64,000 bases of DNA from JAXLXE01 sp046328115 (GTDB taxonomy: Bacteria; Chloroflexota; UBA6077; JACCZL01): assembly GCA_046328115.1 (NCBI GenBank), contig JAXLXE010000001.1, positions 1,674,001 to 1,738,000 on the forward strand. The letters are read 5' to 3'. Of the stretch, positions 26,507 to 36,479 are shown in pieces. The position numbers and the translations under genes are program-made. Numbering within the stretch: the stretch's first letter is position 1; the number at the start of each line of letters is the position of its first letter. Below the pieces are notes generated by a model, which did no database searches, was not told the origin of the DNA, and saw only the letters and a program-made list of their open reading frames with translations.

Positions 26507-26852
26507 CCCGCCGTGCTGAGCGTCCTCGCAGGGGCGATGCGCGCGTCGGCCGCGCTTCCCAGGCCAGCCCCCTCGCGATAGCCCTAGCAGCGATTCGCGC
26601 CCTGAGCCTGCGAAGGGCCTTCCGGCACCCACACCAGACGGACTGGCGGTAGCCCGGGCTTCGACGCCGCCCGGCAGGCCGTGCGAGAGATCCTTCGCAG
26701 GCTCAGGATGCAGGGGAAGTGCACGGGTCCTGATAAGACGCTGGTTTGCCAATCCAACGGCGTCCTCGCAGGCTCAGGATGCAGGGGAAGTGCACTGTCT
26801 CCTGACGGGCGGCTCTGGTGGCCACGCGCCAAACCCAAACCCCCGGGCGCCC
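26507..26852. repeat. Repeat-filled spacer between convergent genes
   Basis: 346 bp without a gene. It contains copy A of the 81-bp element. A 30-bp sequence is present twice exactly (26695-26724 and 26766-26795), related to the TCCTTCGCAGGCTCAGGATGC-type elements common in bacterial spacers. CCTGAGCCTGCGAAGG (26601-26616) is a perfect 16-bp inverted match to 26692-26707, so a large hairpin is possible. Confidence 0.75.
26574..26654 (+). repeat. 81-bp dispersed element, copy A (+)
   Basis: Begins CGCGATAGCC and ends GGCGGTAGCC, with an internal CCTGAGCCTGCGAAGG...CTTCCGG block. It has the same length and landmarks as 35210-35290 (+) and 45466-45546 (-). Confidence 0.75.
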
Positions 26853-28232
<1,380 letters not shown>

Positions 28233-28244
28233 GGCGGAATTGTA

Positions 28245-28289
28245 CGCAAGGCGGGCCGGCCCGGGAGACCCGGGCCGGCCCGCCTTGCG
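28245..28289 (-). terminator. 21-bp perfect inverted repeat between two minus-strand genes
   Basis: Arms of 21 bp (outer CGCAAGGCGGGCC, inner GGCCCGGG) with a 3-nt loop (AGA). It falls between the dehydrogenase stop and the threonine synthase start, 13 bp from the latter. No T-tract follows on the minus strand. It could terminate the upstream gene or act as an operator. Confidence 0.6.
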
Positions 28290-28304
28290 ACTGAAGCAGG
28301 CTGC

Positions 28305-29381
28305 TTAGGAGGCCGGAACCGCCGCCAGCTCCGCCCGACCGATGAGCTGGTCGTACAGCCCCTTGTTGATGACGACTTTGCGCTCCGGCATCCGGCCGCT
28401 GGCCACGCCCGCGGCGATGTCGCCCACCCGGATCCGGTGCAGCGCGGCGCCCTCCTCCGAGTAGCTGGCCAGGTGCGGTGCCAGCACCACGTTCTCCAGC
28501 TTGTTCAGCTCGCTGGCCTTGGGCAGCGGCTCGATCTCCATCACGTCCAGCCCGGCCATAGCGATGTGGCCAGACTTCAACGCCTCGATCAGCGCCTCCT
28601 CGTCCACCAGCGGGCCGCGCGCCGTGTTCACGAAGATCACGCCAGGCTTCATCTTGGCAATGTGCTCGCGGCTGATGAGCCCACGGGTCTGCTTGCTCAG
28701 GAACACGTGGACGGAGATGATGTCTGACTGCGCCAGCAGCTCATCCATCGTGACCAGCGTGACGCCGGTGCCCTCGGCCGCCTTCGGGTCTACGAACGGG
28801 TCCGTGGCGATGATGCGCAGGCCAAACGGCTTGGCCCGCTCGGCAACCAGCCGCGCGATGTTGCCAAAGCCCACGAGGCCGAGCGTCATGGTGCCGAGCC
28901 GGCGGATTGGCCGGGCGTCCTGGCGGGCGTTGCCGCCGTCTGCCCAGGTCCCGCCGCGGACGTACTTGTCCATGGGCAGCACCTTGCGCTGCGCCGCCAG
29001 CAGCAGGGTCAGCGCGTGGTCCGCCACTTCGATTATGAACGTGTCCGGCACGTTCGCCACCAGGATGCCCTCATCCGTGGCCGCGTCTACGTCGATGTCG
29101 TCGTAGCCCACGTACGGCCGCAGCACGAAGCGGGCCCGCTTGATCGCCGCGAACTCCTCCGGCCCCATGGGGTTGCCGCCGGAGATGATCATGTCCGCCT
29201 CGCCGGCCGCCGCCCAATCCACCTTGCCGTCCGCCGTGTACGGCGCCTGGACGATCTCCGCGCCGCTGCGCGCCAGCACGTCGTGCGTGTCGGGGTCCAG
29301 CCCGGCGCCACGGCGCCCAACCACCATCACCCGTCCAGGCTTGCCCCAAGACGCGGGCTGCCAGCGAGACATATCTGCCAT
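28305..29381 (-). CDS. D-isomer-specific 2-hydroxyacid dehydrogenase
   Basis: A 358-aa NAD-dependent dehydrogenase. The Rossmann motif is GLVGFGNIA (about 168-176). The catalytic triad is seen as the Arg of NTARGPLVDE, the downstream Glu of the EIEPLP region, and the His of LAPHLAS. The layout matches 2-hydroxyacid (phosphoglycerate, glyoxylate/hydroxypyruvate) dehydrogenases, and the length is typical without an ACT domain. The substrate is uncertain; a role in serine synthesis or hydroxy-acid recycling is possible. GGGAGGGAG lies about 7 nt before the ATG. Confidence 0.87.
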   Translation of the reverse strand: MADMSRWQPASWGKPGRVMVVGRRGAGLDPDTHDVLARSGAEIVQAPYTADGKVDWAAAGEADMIISGGNPMGPEEFAAIKRARFVLRPYVGYDDIDVDAATDEGILVANVPDTFIIEVADHALTLLLAAQRKVLPMDKYVRGGTWADGGNARQDARPIRRLGTMTLGLVGFGNIARLVAERAKPFGLRIIATDPFVDPKAAEGTGVTLVTMDELLAQSDIISVHVFLSKQTRGLISREHIAKMKPGVIFVNTARGPLVDEEALIEALKSGHIAMAGLDVMEIEPLPKASELNKLENVVLAPHLASYSEEGAALHRIRVGDIAAGVASGRMPERKVVINKGLYDQLIGRAELAAVPAS

Positions 29382-29553
29382 CAGTACTCCCTCCCAGGAG
29401 AACGCGGAATCCTGCCGCGGCGAAGTGCGCTTTCGGGCCCAGGGCCTGCGTAGACCAGGAACCCGTGCTAGAGAGTCTCACCCGGCGAGCCTCATGATAC
29501 ACCCGACCTCCGGATCAGGGGGGACCGCACGACGCCGCGACCCACCACGCGCG

Positions 29554-29559
29554 TATACT
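29554..29559 (+). promoter_or_regulatory. Candidate -10 element (TATACT)
   Basis: TATACT about 85 nt upstream of the CinA-type ATG. No good -35 box is visible 17 nt upstream. Confidence 0.3.
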
Positions 29560-29643
29560 GGCCCTGCCCACCCACGCGGCGTTTCCAGAGCGCCCGCGCC
29601 CGTAACAACAGTCTCAACAAAAGAGCATCAGGAGCACCCGCGC

Positions 29644-30462
29644 ATGACCGACGCTGGCACGCCGGATTCCGCCACCCCAGAGCTGTCGCCCATCGAGATC
29701 TTCAGCATCGGCACGGAGCTCGTCATCGGCCGGATCCAGGACACCAACAGCTTCTGGCTCTCCCAGCAGCTCACGGACCTCGGCCAGAGCGTGGCGCGCA
29801 TCACCGTGGTCGGCGACGACAAGGCGACCATCATCCGCGCGCTGCGCGACGCCGTGGACCGCGGCTCAAAGTCCGTCATCACCACGGGCGGCCTGGGCCC
29901 CACCCCGGACGACCTCACCGTTGAGTGCGTGGCGGAGCTCGCCGGCGTGGGCACCGTCATGGACCGGCCCACGGTGCTGGACTACCTGCACCGCCGCCAG
30001 ATCAAAGAGGAGGAGCTGACCCCCGCCCTCAAGGCCATGGCCACCGTGCCCATCGGGTCAGAAGTCCACCCCAGCCCGGCCGGTTGGGCGCCGCTCATCC
30101 ACACGCGCGTGGGCGGCACCTCCATCTGGAACATGCCTGGCCCGCCCACCGAGGTCCAGGGCGTCTTCGCCCGCTACCTGGCAGACCACTTTGGCGCCGG
30201 CACGGCCGGCCGCCGCGCCGTCAAGCGAGTCTACGTGGACATGTGGGAGTCAGAGGTCTCGCCGATGCTCCAGCAGGTCATGGACGCCGTGCCCGGCACC
30301 TACTGCAAGGGCTACATCGCCCTGGGGAACCAGCGCTACCTGCCCATCGACGTGGTCGTCCGCGGCGAATCGGAGGAGGACGCCCACCACGCGCTGGACC
30401 GCGCCGTGGACATGCTGGCGGAGCTGGTGACCGCGGCAGGCCGGGAGTTCCAGCGGTCGTAG
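29644..30462 (+). CDS. CinA-type molybdopterin-binding domain protein
   Basis: A 272-aa protein with the MoCF_biosynth/CinA N-terminal fold: SIGTELVIGRIQDTNS (about 21-36) and TTGGLGPTPDDLT (about 79-91), which form the nucleotide or pterin site in CinA. It lacks the C-terminal PncC nicotinamide-mononucleotide deamidase domain of full CinA (about 410 aa), so a pyrophosphatase-type activity on ADP-ribose or NAD-like compounds is the more likely role. The frame opens upstream at 29140, but GGAG about 10 nt before ATG 29644 and homology-like sequence start here. Confidence 0.78.
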   Translation: MTDAGTPDSATPELSPIEIFSIGTELVIGRIQDTNSFWLSQQLTDLGQSVARITVVGDDKATIIRALRDAVDRGSKSVITTGGLGPTPDDLTVECVAELAGVGTVMDRPTVLDYLHRRQIKEEELTPALKAMATVPIGSEVHPSPAGWAPLIHTRVGGTSIWNMPGPPTEVQGVFARYLADHFGAGTAGRRAVKRVYVDMWESEVSPMLQQVMDAVPGTYCKGYIALGNQRYLPIDVVVRGESEEDAHHALDRAVDMLAELVTAAGREFQRS

Positions 30463-30555
30463 GCGACTCGTTTTCTTCCCGCTCGGCTCCGGCGGGCGAC
30501 CCCGGCGGCTAGTGTCGGCGCCGGCGTGGTTTCGGGTGTGCGCTCTTGTGGCGGG

Positions 30556-30580
30556 GCCAGCGGGACGCTGGCGGTCCCAG
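30556..30580. repeat. GCCAGCG-hairpin element, copy 1
   Basis: GCCAGCGGGACGCTGGC (7-bp palindromic stem) followed by GGTCCCAG, embedded in a spacer that also shares TCCGGCGGGCGACCCCGG-like sequence with the copies at 50.7-50.9 kb. Confidence 0.8.
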
Positions 30581-30624
30581 CCGACGATCTCCGGCCAACG
30601 CTCCCGCAGCGCGGCAGACCGCCC

Positions 30625-30990
30625 CTATCCGCTCACTCCCACCGTCACCTCACCGACCCACCCGCGATCCTCCACCGCCACCCGCACCAGCAGCTCCCCG
30701 CCGGCCGCGTCTGCTGAGACCCGCTCCACCGCCAGCGTCACCAGGCCGCTCTGCCCGCCGTATACCGACACCTCGACACGCTCGGGTGCGACGGTCCAGC
30801 CGGGCGGCGCCACGGCCAGCACCTGGAAGAACTCCTCGGACTCGCTGGCGTTGGTCAGCTCCAGGCCAACGAAGCGCGTGGCCCCGCCAGTCGGCCCGCC
30901 AGTCGCCTCACTCACCCAGGCTACACGCGCCTCGAAACTGGGCTCGCTGGATCCTGGCCCCGCCGCGCTGCCACAATCCACCGTGCTCAC
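30625..30990 (-). CDS. Small NEW3-like beta-sandwich protein or gene fragment
   Basis: About 121 residues from a possible GTG at 30990. The sequence has protein-like character, with an alternating hydrophobic pattern (FVGLELTNAS, FFQVLAVAPPGW, LVTLAVERVSADAAGG, LLVRVAVED) resembling alpha-galactosidase NEW3/CARDB-type beta-sandwich domains, which usually sit in secreted multidomain proteins. No signal peptide is visible and no good Shine-Dalgarno precedes the GTG. It is almost back-to-back with the PAC2 gene start. It may be a small divergent gene or the remnant of a larger one; function unknown. Confidence 0.4.
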   Translation of the reverse strand: MSTVDCGSAAGPGSSEPSFEARVAWVSEATGGPTGGATRFVGLELTNASESEEFFQVLAVAPPGWTVAPERVEVSVYGGQSGLVTLAVERVSADAAGGELLVRVAVEDRGWVGEVTVGVSG

Positions 30991-31000
30991 CGTCCACTCG

Positions 31001-31900
31001 ATGCCTGAGTTGAGGTCGCCCGCGCTGCTCTGCGCCTTCACCGGCTGGCCAGACGCCGGCACCGGCGCCAGCGGCGCGCTGGACTTCCTCATTATGAAGT
31101 GGGCGCCCCGCCGCTTCGCCGAGATCGACACCCGCACGATCTGCGTGCAGACCCAGCATCGGCCCATCGTCCGCCGCGTCAACGAGCAGGAGCGCAGACT
31201 CAACTGGCCGGAGATGGCCCTGTTTGCCCTGCCCCTGCCAAACGCCCAGCGCGACCTCATCCTCCTGCTGGGCCCGGAGCCTGACCTGCTCTGGCGCACC
31301 TGCGCCGAGCAGCTCATTGCCCTGGCCGATCGGCTGCAGGTGGAGACCGTGGTCTCGCTGGGCGCGCTCCTGGCGCCCGTCCCCCACGCCGGGCCGGTCT
31401 ACCGGACCGGCCGATCCAGCCGACTGGACCTGCGCCGTCGACTGCGTGCGCTGGGCATCCGCGACTCGAACTATCAGGGGCCCACCGGCTTCCCCACCAT
31501 CCTGCTGGACGCCGCCAGCCGCCGCGGCATGGCCACGGCCTCCGTCTGGGCCGCCAACCCCATCTACCTGCGCGGGCTGCCGAACGCCAAGCTCTCCGCC
31601 TCGCTGCTCCGCGCCGTGGAGTTCCTGCTCCAGGTGGACGTGGGCGTCACCGAGCTGGAGGTGGCCGGTCGCGACCTGGAGCTGCGGATCGACGACGAGC
31701 TCCGCAATCGGCCGGACCTGGAGCGCTTCGTCCGCCGGCTGGCCGGCGACGAGGGCGAGGACGCCGACCCGGCGACCAGGGACGACGAGCCGCGGGGCTC
31801 GCTCGAACCACCGGACCGGGCCGCGGGCGGCCCGCTGCCACCGAGCGAGGAGATCCTGGAGAGCCTGGAGCAGTACCTGCGCCGGCTGCGCGACCAGTGA
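31001..31900 (+). CDS. PAC2 family protein
   Basis: About 299 residues of the PAC2 (proteasome assembly chaperone 2/DUF75) superfamily, with LLCAFTGWPDAGTGASGALDFL near the N-terminus (in two parts: FTGWPDAG, ASGALDFL) and central VVSLGALLAPVPH and YQGPTGFPTILLDAA segments typical of bacterial members. The C-terminal 50 residues are acidic and low-complexity. The role in bacteria is not established. The frame opens at 30512, but that part translates repeat DNA. ATG 31001 is chosen, with GTG 30983 as an alternative. It is followed 41 bp later by the E1-alpha gene. Confidence 0.78.
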   Translation: MPELRSPALLCAFTGWPDAGTGASGALDFLIMKWAPRRFAEIDTRTICVQTQHRPIVRRVNEQERRLNWPEMALFALPLPNAQRDLILLLGPEPDLLWRTCAEQLIALADRLQVETVVSLGALLAPVPHAGPVYRTGRSSRLDLRRRLRALGIRDSNYQGPTGFPTILLDAASRRGMATASVWAANPIYLRGLPNAKLSASLLRAVEFLLQVDVGVTELEVAGRDLELRIDDELRNRPDLERFVRRLAGDEGEDADPATRDDEPRGSLEPPDRAAGGPLPPSEEILESLEQYLRRLRDQ

Positions 31901-31941
31901 AGCCATACTGCATGGGAATCCGGTCCTAGACCGGCCGCGCC

Positions 31942-32991
31942 GTGGACCGCCTCCGCGTCTACCGAGACATGGTGCGCACGCGGGTGCTGGACCTGCGGGT
32001 CTCCGCGCTGTCCGCCCAGGGGCGCATCGGCATCAGCAGCTCCTGCCGCGGCCACGAGGCCGCCCAGGTCGCCAGCGCCCAGGCCATCCAGCCGGGGCAT
32101 GACGTGGTCTACCCCTATTACCGCGATATCGGCGTAGTGCTGGCGCTGGGCATCACCCCGCGCGATATCCTCCTGGGAGCCCTGGACAAGGCGGCGGAGC
32201 CGTTCTCCGGCGCCCGCCAGATGCCCTTCCACTACTCGTCGCGAGCGCTGCGCATGCCCACGCCCTCCACGTCTATCGCCACCCAGATCCCCCACGCGGT
32301 GGGCTCCGCCCTGGCCAGCCGCGTCCGGGGCGAGGACGCCGTGACCGTGGTCTACTTTGGCGATGGCGCCTCCAGCAAGGGCGACTTCCACGAGGCCGTC
32401 AACTTCGCCTCCATCCACCGCCTGCCGGTGGTCTTCTTCTGCGAGAACAACCAGTACGCCATCTCCGTGCCCGTCCGCCTCCAGGTGGCCGGCGAGGGCG
32501 TGGCCGCCCGCGCGGCCGGCTACGGCATCGCCGGCGAGCGGCTGGACGGCACCGATCCCGCGGCCGTGTACCAGGCCACCCAGGCGGCCGTGGACCGCGC
32601 CCGCGCCGGCGGCGGGCCCACCCTCCTGGAGGCCGTGGTCTACCGACTGGGCCCCCACACCAGCCACGACGACGACACCCGCTACCGCTCCCGCGAGGAG
32701 GTGCAGCGCTGGGAGCAGCGCGACCCCGTGCGGCTCTTCCAGGAGCACCTGCTGGAGATGGGCGAGATCGACCCCGAGGCGGACGCCGCCCTCTGGCAGG
32801 CCGCCCGCGACGAGATGGAGCGCGATCTGGCCGAGGCCGAGACCGCCGAGCCGCCCAGCGCCGAGTCGGCGTTCTTGCACGTCTTCGCCGACACGGTGAT
32901 CCCCAACCCGTTCACCCGCGAGCGCACGGCGGTCCACGCCGATGGCAGCCCCGGCGTGTACTCGACGGGCAGCGGGCGGGACACCCCGTGA
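31942..32991 (+). CDS. 2-oxoacid dehydrogenase E1 component, alpha subunit
   Basis: A 349-aa thiamine-diphosphate E1-alpha protein of the pyruvate/branched-chain 2-oxoacid dehydrogenase type. The ThDP/Mg motif is GDGASSKGDFHE (140-151) and ends in ENNQYA (168-173). The phosphorylation-loop equivalent RYRSREEV lies near residue 248. E1-alpha normally works with an E1-beta subunit and E2/E3, but no beta gene is adjacent. The next genes encode a membrane glycosyltransferase (overlap of 4 bp) and Upp. GTG start; no clear Shine-Dalgarno. Confidence 0.85.
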   Translation: MDRLRVYRDMVRTRVLDLRVSALSAQGRIGISSSCRGHEAAQVASAQAIQPGHDVVYPYYRDIGVVLALGITPRDILLGALDKAAEPFSGARQMPFHYSSRALRMPTPSTSIATQIPHAVGSALASRVRGEDAVTVVYFGDGASSKGDFHEAVNFASIHRLPVVFFCENNQYAISVPVRLQVAGEGVAARAAGYGIAGERLDGTDPAAVYQATQAAVDRARAGGGPTLLEAVVYRLGPHTSHDDDTRYRSREEVQRWEQRDPVRLFQEHLLEMGEIDPEADAALWQAARDEMERDLAEAETAEPPSAESAFLHVFADTVIPNPFTRERTAVHADGSPGVYSTGSGRDTP

Positions 32992-34514
32992 GCCAGCTCA
33001 CTTCGGCCGGCAGCGCCGTCCTGGCCGGCGTCCGTCGCCATCCTGACCTGGTGGCGGTGGTGGTCATCATTGTCGTGGCGCTGGCTATCCGGGCGGCGTT
33101 CGTGTTTCGCGTACCCGTCTACGTCACCAAGGACAGCCTGGAGTACGTGGAGCCAGCGCTCAAGCTCATCGCCGGCGGCGGGCTGGACCTGCCCCAGCGG
33201 CGCACGCCCGCCTACCCCGTGTTCATGGCCGCCTCGTTCGCGCTGATCGGCAAGGACCTGCTCTCCGTCGCCATCGCGCAGCACCTGCTGGGCGTGGGCA
33301 CGGCCGTCGCCGCCTTCGCCATCGGTCGCCTGGCCTACGGTCGGCTGGCGGGGCTGGTGGCCGGGCTGCTCACCGCGCTGGCCGCGCCGCTCATCATCTA
33401 CGAGCACTACCTGATCACCGAGGCGCTGTTCGCCTTCCTGCTGGTCTCGGCCGTGGCGATCCTGGTGGCCGCCGCGCGGGCGCGGAGCACGGTCGGCTTC
33501 GCCGCCGGCGGCGTGGTCCTGGGGCTCGCCTCGCTCACCCGCCCGGTGGGCCAGGCCGTGCTGGTGGTGGTGCCCTTCGCGTTGCTGCTCATCCTGCCCA
33601 GGTGGAAGCCCGTCATCAAGGCCAGCATCGCCGCCGCGGCTTGCTTCGCCCTGGTGGTCGTCCCCTGGGCGATCCGTAACCAGCTTGTCTACGGCACGGC
33701 CACCGCCGCCAGCACCGGGCGGTTCCTGATCTCACGGTCCGTCAAGCACGAGCGCAACTTCGTGTTCTACGAGCCGCGCGTCGGCGCCTACCCCGGCGAG
33801 GACCCCCAGCGGACCCGCGCCCGCCAGATCGCCCAGGACGTCACCAACAAGCGACCCGAGCCCGGCCAGGTGTTCCAGCGGATCCGCGACGAGCTACGCC
33901 TGACCGAGGCCCAGACCGATGCCATGCTGAAGGACATCGCGCTGGAGGCCATCCTGCGCGACCCGTGGCTGTGGGTTGAGGGCACGGTGGAGATGTTCTT
34001 CGAGCTCATCGAGGGGGCATCGAAGGAGGAGCAGCCGTCCTGGCACCTCAGCGTGCACGACCAGCCGCGCGTCTCCAACCAGTGGGGCGACCTGGCGCCG
34101 CTGCTGAGCGTGATCACCGAGACCCAGCAGAACGAGGCCCGCCGGGCCGACGCCGTGGTCAGCGTGTTCAGGCCCGGCCGCTGGTTCGTGTGGCTGTGCG
34201 TGCTGTTCCTGGCGGGCACGGCGGTCGCCGCCGTCCGCAGCCAGTCGCGGCTGGCGCTGCTGCCCATCGCCATCACCCTGATGCTGCTGGCCGCCAGCGC
34301 CGCGCTGGTGGGCGCGGTCCCGCGCTATCGCTACCCCGTGGACCCGCTGATCTACGCCGTGGTCGGCGGCGGCATCTGGGGCTGCGTATCGCTCGCCGCG
34401 AGCGCCATCCGCCGACTCCGCCCCGCGCCGGCCGCCAACCCGCCCCTCGCGACTACCCCAACCGCTACCGGCAGCCCCGCACCCGCCAACACGTCCAGTC
34501 CCAGCCACGTCTGA
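32988..34514 (+). CDS. Glycosyltransferase family 39-like membrane protein
   Basis: A 508-aa integral membrane protein with about 9-11 hydrophobic helices. The first luminal loop carries acidic residues (KDSLEYVEPALKLI, about 45-58) and PQRRTPAYPVFMA, similar to ArnT/PMT_2-type transferases that use polyprenyl-phosphate sugars. A roughly 100-residue soluble stretch lies between helices at about 235-370, and the C-terminal 30 residues are Pro/Ala/Thr-rich. GTG start overlapping the E1-alpha stop (GTGA), so it is coupled. It probably glycosylates lipid or protein at the outer face of the membrane. Confidence 0.7.
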   Translation: MSQLTSAGSAVLAGVRRHPDLVAVVVIIVVALAIRAAFVFRVPVYVTKDSLEYVEPALKLIAGGGLDLPQRRTPAYPVFMAASFALIGKDLLSVAIAQHLLGVGTAVAAFAIGRLAYGRLAGLVAGLLTALAAPLIIYEHYLITEALFAFLLVSAVAILVAAARARSTVGFAAGGVVLGLASLTRPVGQAVLVVVPFALLLILPRWKPVIKASIAAAACFALVVVPWAIRNQLVYGTATAASTGRFLISRSVKHERNFVFYEPRVGAYPGEDPQRTRARQIAQDVTNKRPEPGQVFQRIRDELRLTEAQTDAMLKDIALEAILRDPWLWVEGTVEMFFELIEGASKEEQPSWHLSVHDQPRVSNQWGDLAPLLSVITETQQNEARRADAVVSVFRPGRWFVWLCVLFLAGTAVAAVRSQSRLALLPIAITLMLLAASAALVGAVPRYRYPVDPLIYAVVGGGIWGCVSLAASAIRRLRPAPAANPPLATTPTATGSPAPANTSSPSHV

Positions 34515-34524
34515 GGGAGTCTCC

Positions 34525-35157
34525 ATGCTGTTCGTCTCCCAGCATCCGCTCGTCCGCGACAAGGTGACCGAGCTACGCACGGCGCAGACCACGCCCGCCC
34601 GCTTCCGCGGCCTGGTGCGCGAGCTTGCCCTGCTGCTGGGCTACGAGGCCACCCGCGACTTCCCGCTGGAAGACGTCACCGTGTCCACCCCGCTCAGCGA
34701 CGCCCCCGGCCACCGCCTGCCGTCCACCATCGGCCTCATCCCCATCCTGCGGGCCGGCCTGGGCATGGTGGACGGCCTGCTGGAGCTGATGCCGCGCGCC
34801 GAGGTGTGGCACCTGGGGCTGTACCGAGACGAGGCCACGCTCAAGCCCGTGGAGTACTACAACCGCCTGCCGACCGGCCGGATCCCGGCCGACCACAACA
34901 TCGAGCTCTGCCTGGTGCTGGACCCCATGCTGGCCACCGGCGGCTCCGCCATCGCCGCCATCGACGTGCTCAAGCGCTGGACCACGCTGCGGATCAAGTA
35001 CCTCGGCCTCATCGCCGCGCCAGAAGGCGTAGCCGCGCTGGAGACCGCCCACCCCGACGTAGACATCCACGTAGCCGCGCTAGACAGCCACCTGAACGAG
35101 CACGGCTACATCGTCCCCGGCCTGGGCGACGCCGGCGACCGCCAGTTCGGCACCTGA
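34525..35157 (+). CDS. upp: Uracil phosphoribosyltransferase
   Basis: A 210-aa protein, the standard UPRT length. The PRPP loop is VLDPMLATGGSA (131-142), and the uracil-binding C-terminal segment appears as GYIVPGLGDAGDRQFGT. IPILRAGLGMVDG (72-84) is also family-typical. It converts uracil and PRPP to UMP in the pyrimidine salvage pathway. GAGGGAG lies 8 nt before the ATG. It is the last chromosomal-core gene before the accessory island. Confidence 0.95.
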   Translation: MLFVSQHPLVRDKVTELRTAQTTPARFRGLVRELALLLGYEATRDFPLEDVTVSTPLSDAPGHRLPSTIGLIPILRAGLGMVDGLLELMPRAEVWHLGLYRDEATLKPVEYYNRLPTGRIPADHNIELCLVLDPMLATGGSAIAAIDVLKRWTTLRIKYLGLIAAPEGVAALETAHPDVDIHVAALDSHLNEHGYIVPGLGDAGDRQFGT

Positions 35158-35853
35158 TCGCGCCCACCCACGCGCCCGCGGCCCCGCCCACCCGCCCACC
35201 GAACGCCATCGCGATAGCCTCAGACTCGAAATCGCATCCTGAGGCACGAAGGATCTTCCGGTGCACCCGCGAGACGGAATGGCGATAGCCGGCCCACTGA
35301 CAACGCCCGGTACGCTCGGCTGCGCCGATCGACACCCCGGCGGCGTCCGTCCGCACCAGTCAAACCGTGCAATTCGTGAATGCCGGTAGCGTGACGGAAA
35401 TGCCAAAAGTGCCAAAAGTCACCGCGCAGCCCCCGACACTCGCGTCGCCTTTATGCGCCATATCGACGCAATCACCTCCGCCCGCGATGTTGACGAATGC
35501 GTTTTTGGTGACAAAAGTCCCCGGCACCCGCGGGAAGCAGGTGGCACGCAGCCTGGTCCAACCTGGTCGAGTCTGGCGCACTGTGCTCTCCGATGGCTCC
35601 CCTCTACCAATCCTATGCCACGGCGGCCGTCGACGCGTCGCACCAGACGCCAGCGCGCACCTCGCCCACGGCGCACATTGTCGATCACGCAGCGGCTGGG
35701 TCAGTCTTCCCGAAGAAACTTGAGCCACCGCTCACACGACATCAGAAAGGCCGTCACAGGCGGCATTCACCAAGCGCCATCAGGCCTTCCCCGCAGTTAC
35801 GTACGCTGGCCGCGAGGCATCATCTGCATACCGCCCACTCGCCGGAGGCACGC
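35158..35853. other. Island left border, non-coding
   Basis: About 700 bp with no convincing gene. It holds copy B of the 81-bp element (35210-35290). Near 35400 there is a short direct repeat (TGCCAAAAG twice in tandem) next to GTCACC. Otherwise nothing was recognised. Confidence 0.5.
35210..35290 (+). repeat. 81-bp dispersed element, copy B (+)
   Basis: CGCGATAGCC ... CATCCTGAGGCACGAAGG ... CTTCCGG ... GGCGATAGCC, the same length as copies A and C. It lies 53 bp after the upp stop. Confidence 0.75.
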
Positions 35854-36474
35854 ATGGTCCCTTCGCCGCTGTACAAGTACCGATCCCTGGACACCTGGGC
35901 GCACGTCGAGGACATATTCAAGCAAAGCCGCCTGTACGCCTCGGACTTTCGTTCGCTGAACGATCCGATGGAGGGGTTGCTCTACACGCACGATACTCAG
36001 GTGTCGGAAGCGTACAGACGCGCCGTCCGCACGGCGAGCGGCCGCCTCAATATCTGCTCGCTCAGCGCTAGCGGTGACAACACGCTGCTGTGGAGCTACT
36101 ACGCGGGAGGACACAAGGGCATTGCCATCGGGGTCCGTGTTGTGCCTCGGCAGTCACCGCGCGTTGACGAGCCAGAACGCGTGAACTACGACATGACGGT
36201 CAACATCCACCCGCTCACGGAGCAGTCTGATTCCCCGTCCGCCATAGCCAAGCGCATCCTGACGCAGAAGTTGACGTTTTGGAGCCACGAAAACGAGTAT
36301 CGTGCCTTCACGACGCAGCGCTTCGTTCCGGTTGAGATTCTGGAGGTGCTGCTGGGATGCAACGCCACCAGGGCCGATTACGCGAAGCTGTGCGAACTAG
36401 TCGCAGAGCACCGACCCGGAGTCGTCGTCAGGCAACTCAAGCGCACCGACCTCAAATGGCCCGGCAACCAATGA
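35854..36474 (+). CDS. DUF2971 domain protein
   Basis: A 206-aa protein with the DUF2971 pattern: LYKYRSLDTW at the N-terminus, FRSLNDPMEG (about 32-41), ICSLSASGDNTLLWSYYAGGHKGIAIG (in two parts) and a late WSHENEYR motif. The biochemical role is unknown. Genes of this family are often found in accessory and defence-rich regions. The frame is open upstream to 35593, but GGAGG 7 nt before ATG 35854 and the family N-terminus set the start. It is followed by an IS21-like remnant. Confidence 0.8.
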   Translation: MVPSPLYKYRSLDTWAHVEDIFKQSRLYASDFRSLNDPMEGLLYTHDTQVSEAYRRAVRTASGRLNICSLSASGDNTLLWSYYAGGHKGIAIGVRVVPRQSPRVDEPERVNYDMTVNIHPLTEQSDSPSAIAKRILTQKLTFWSHENEYRAFTTQRFVPVEILEVLLGCNATRADYAKLCELVAEHRPGVVVRQLKRTDLKWPGNQ

Positions 36475-36479
36475 TCGAT

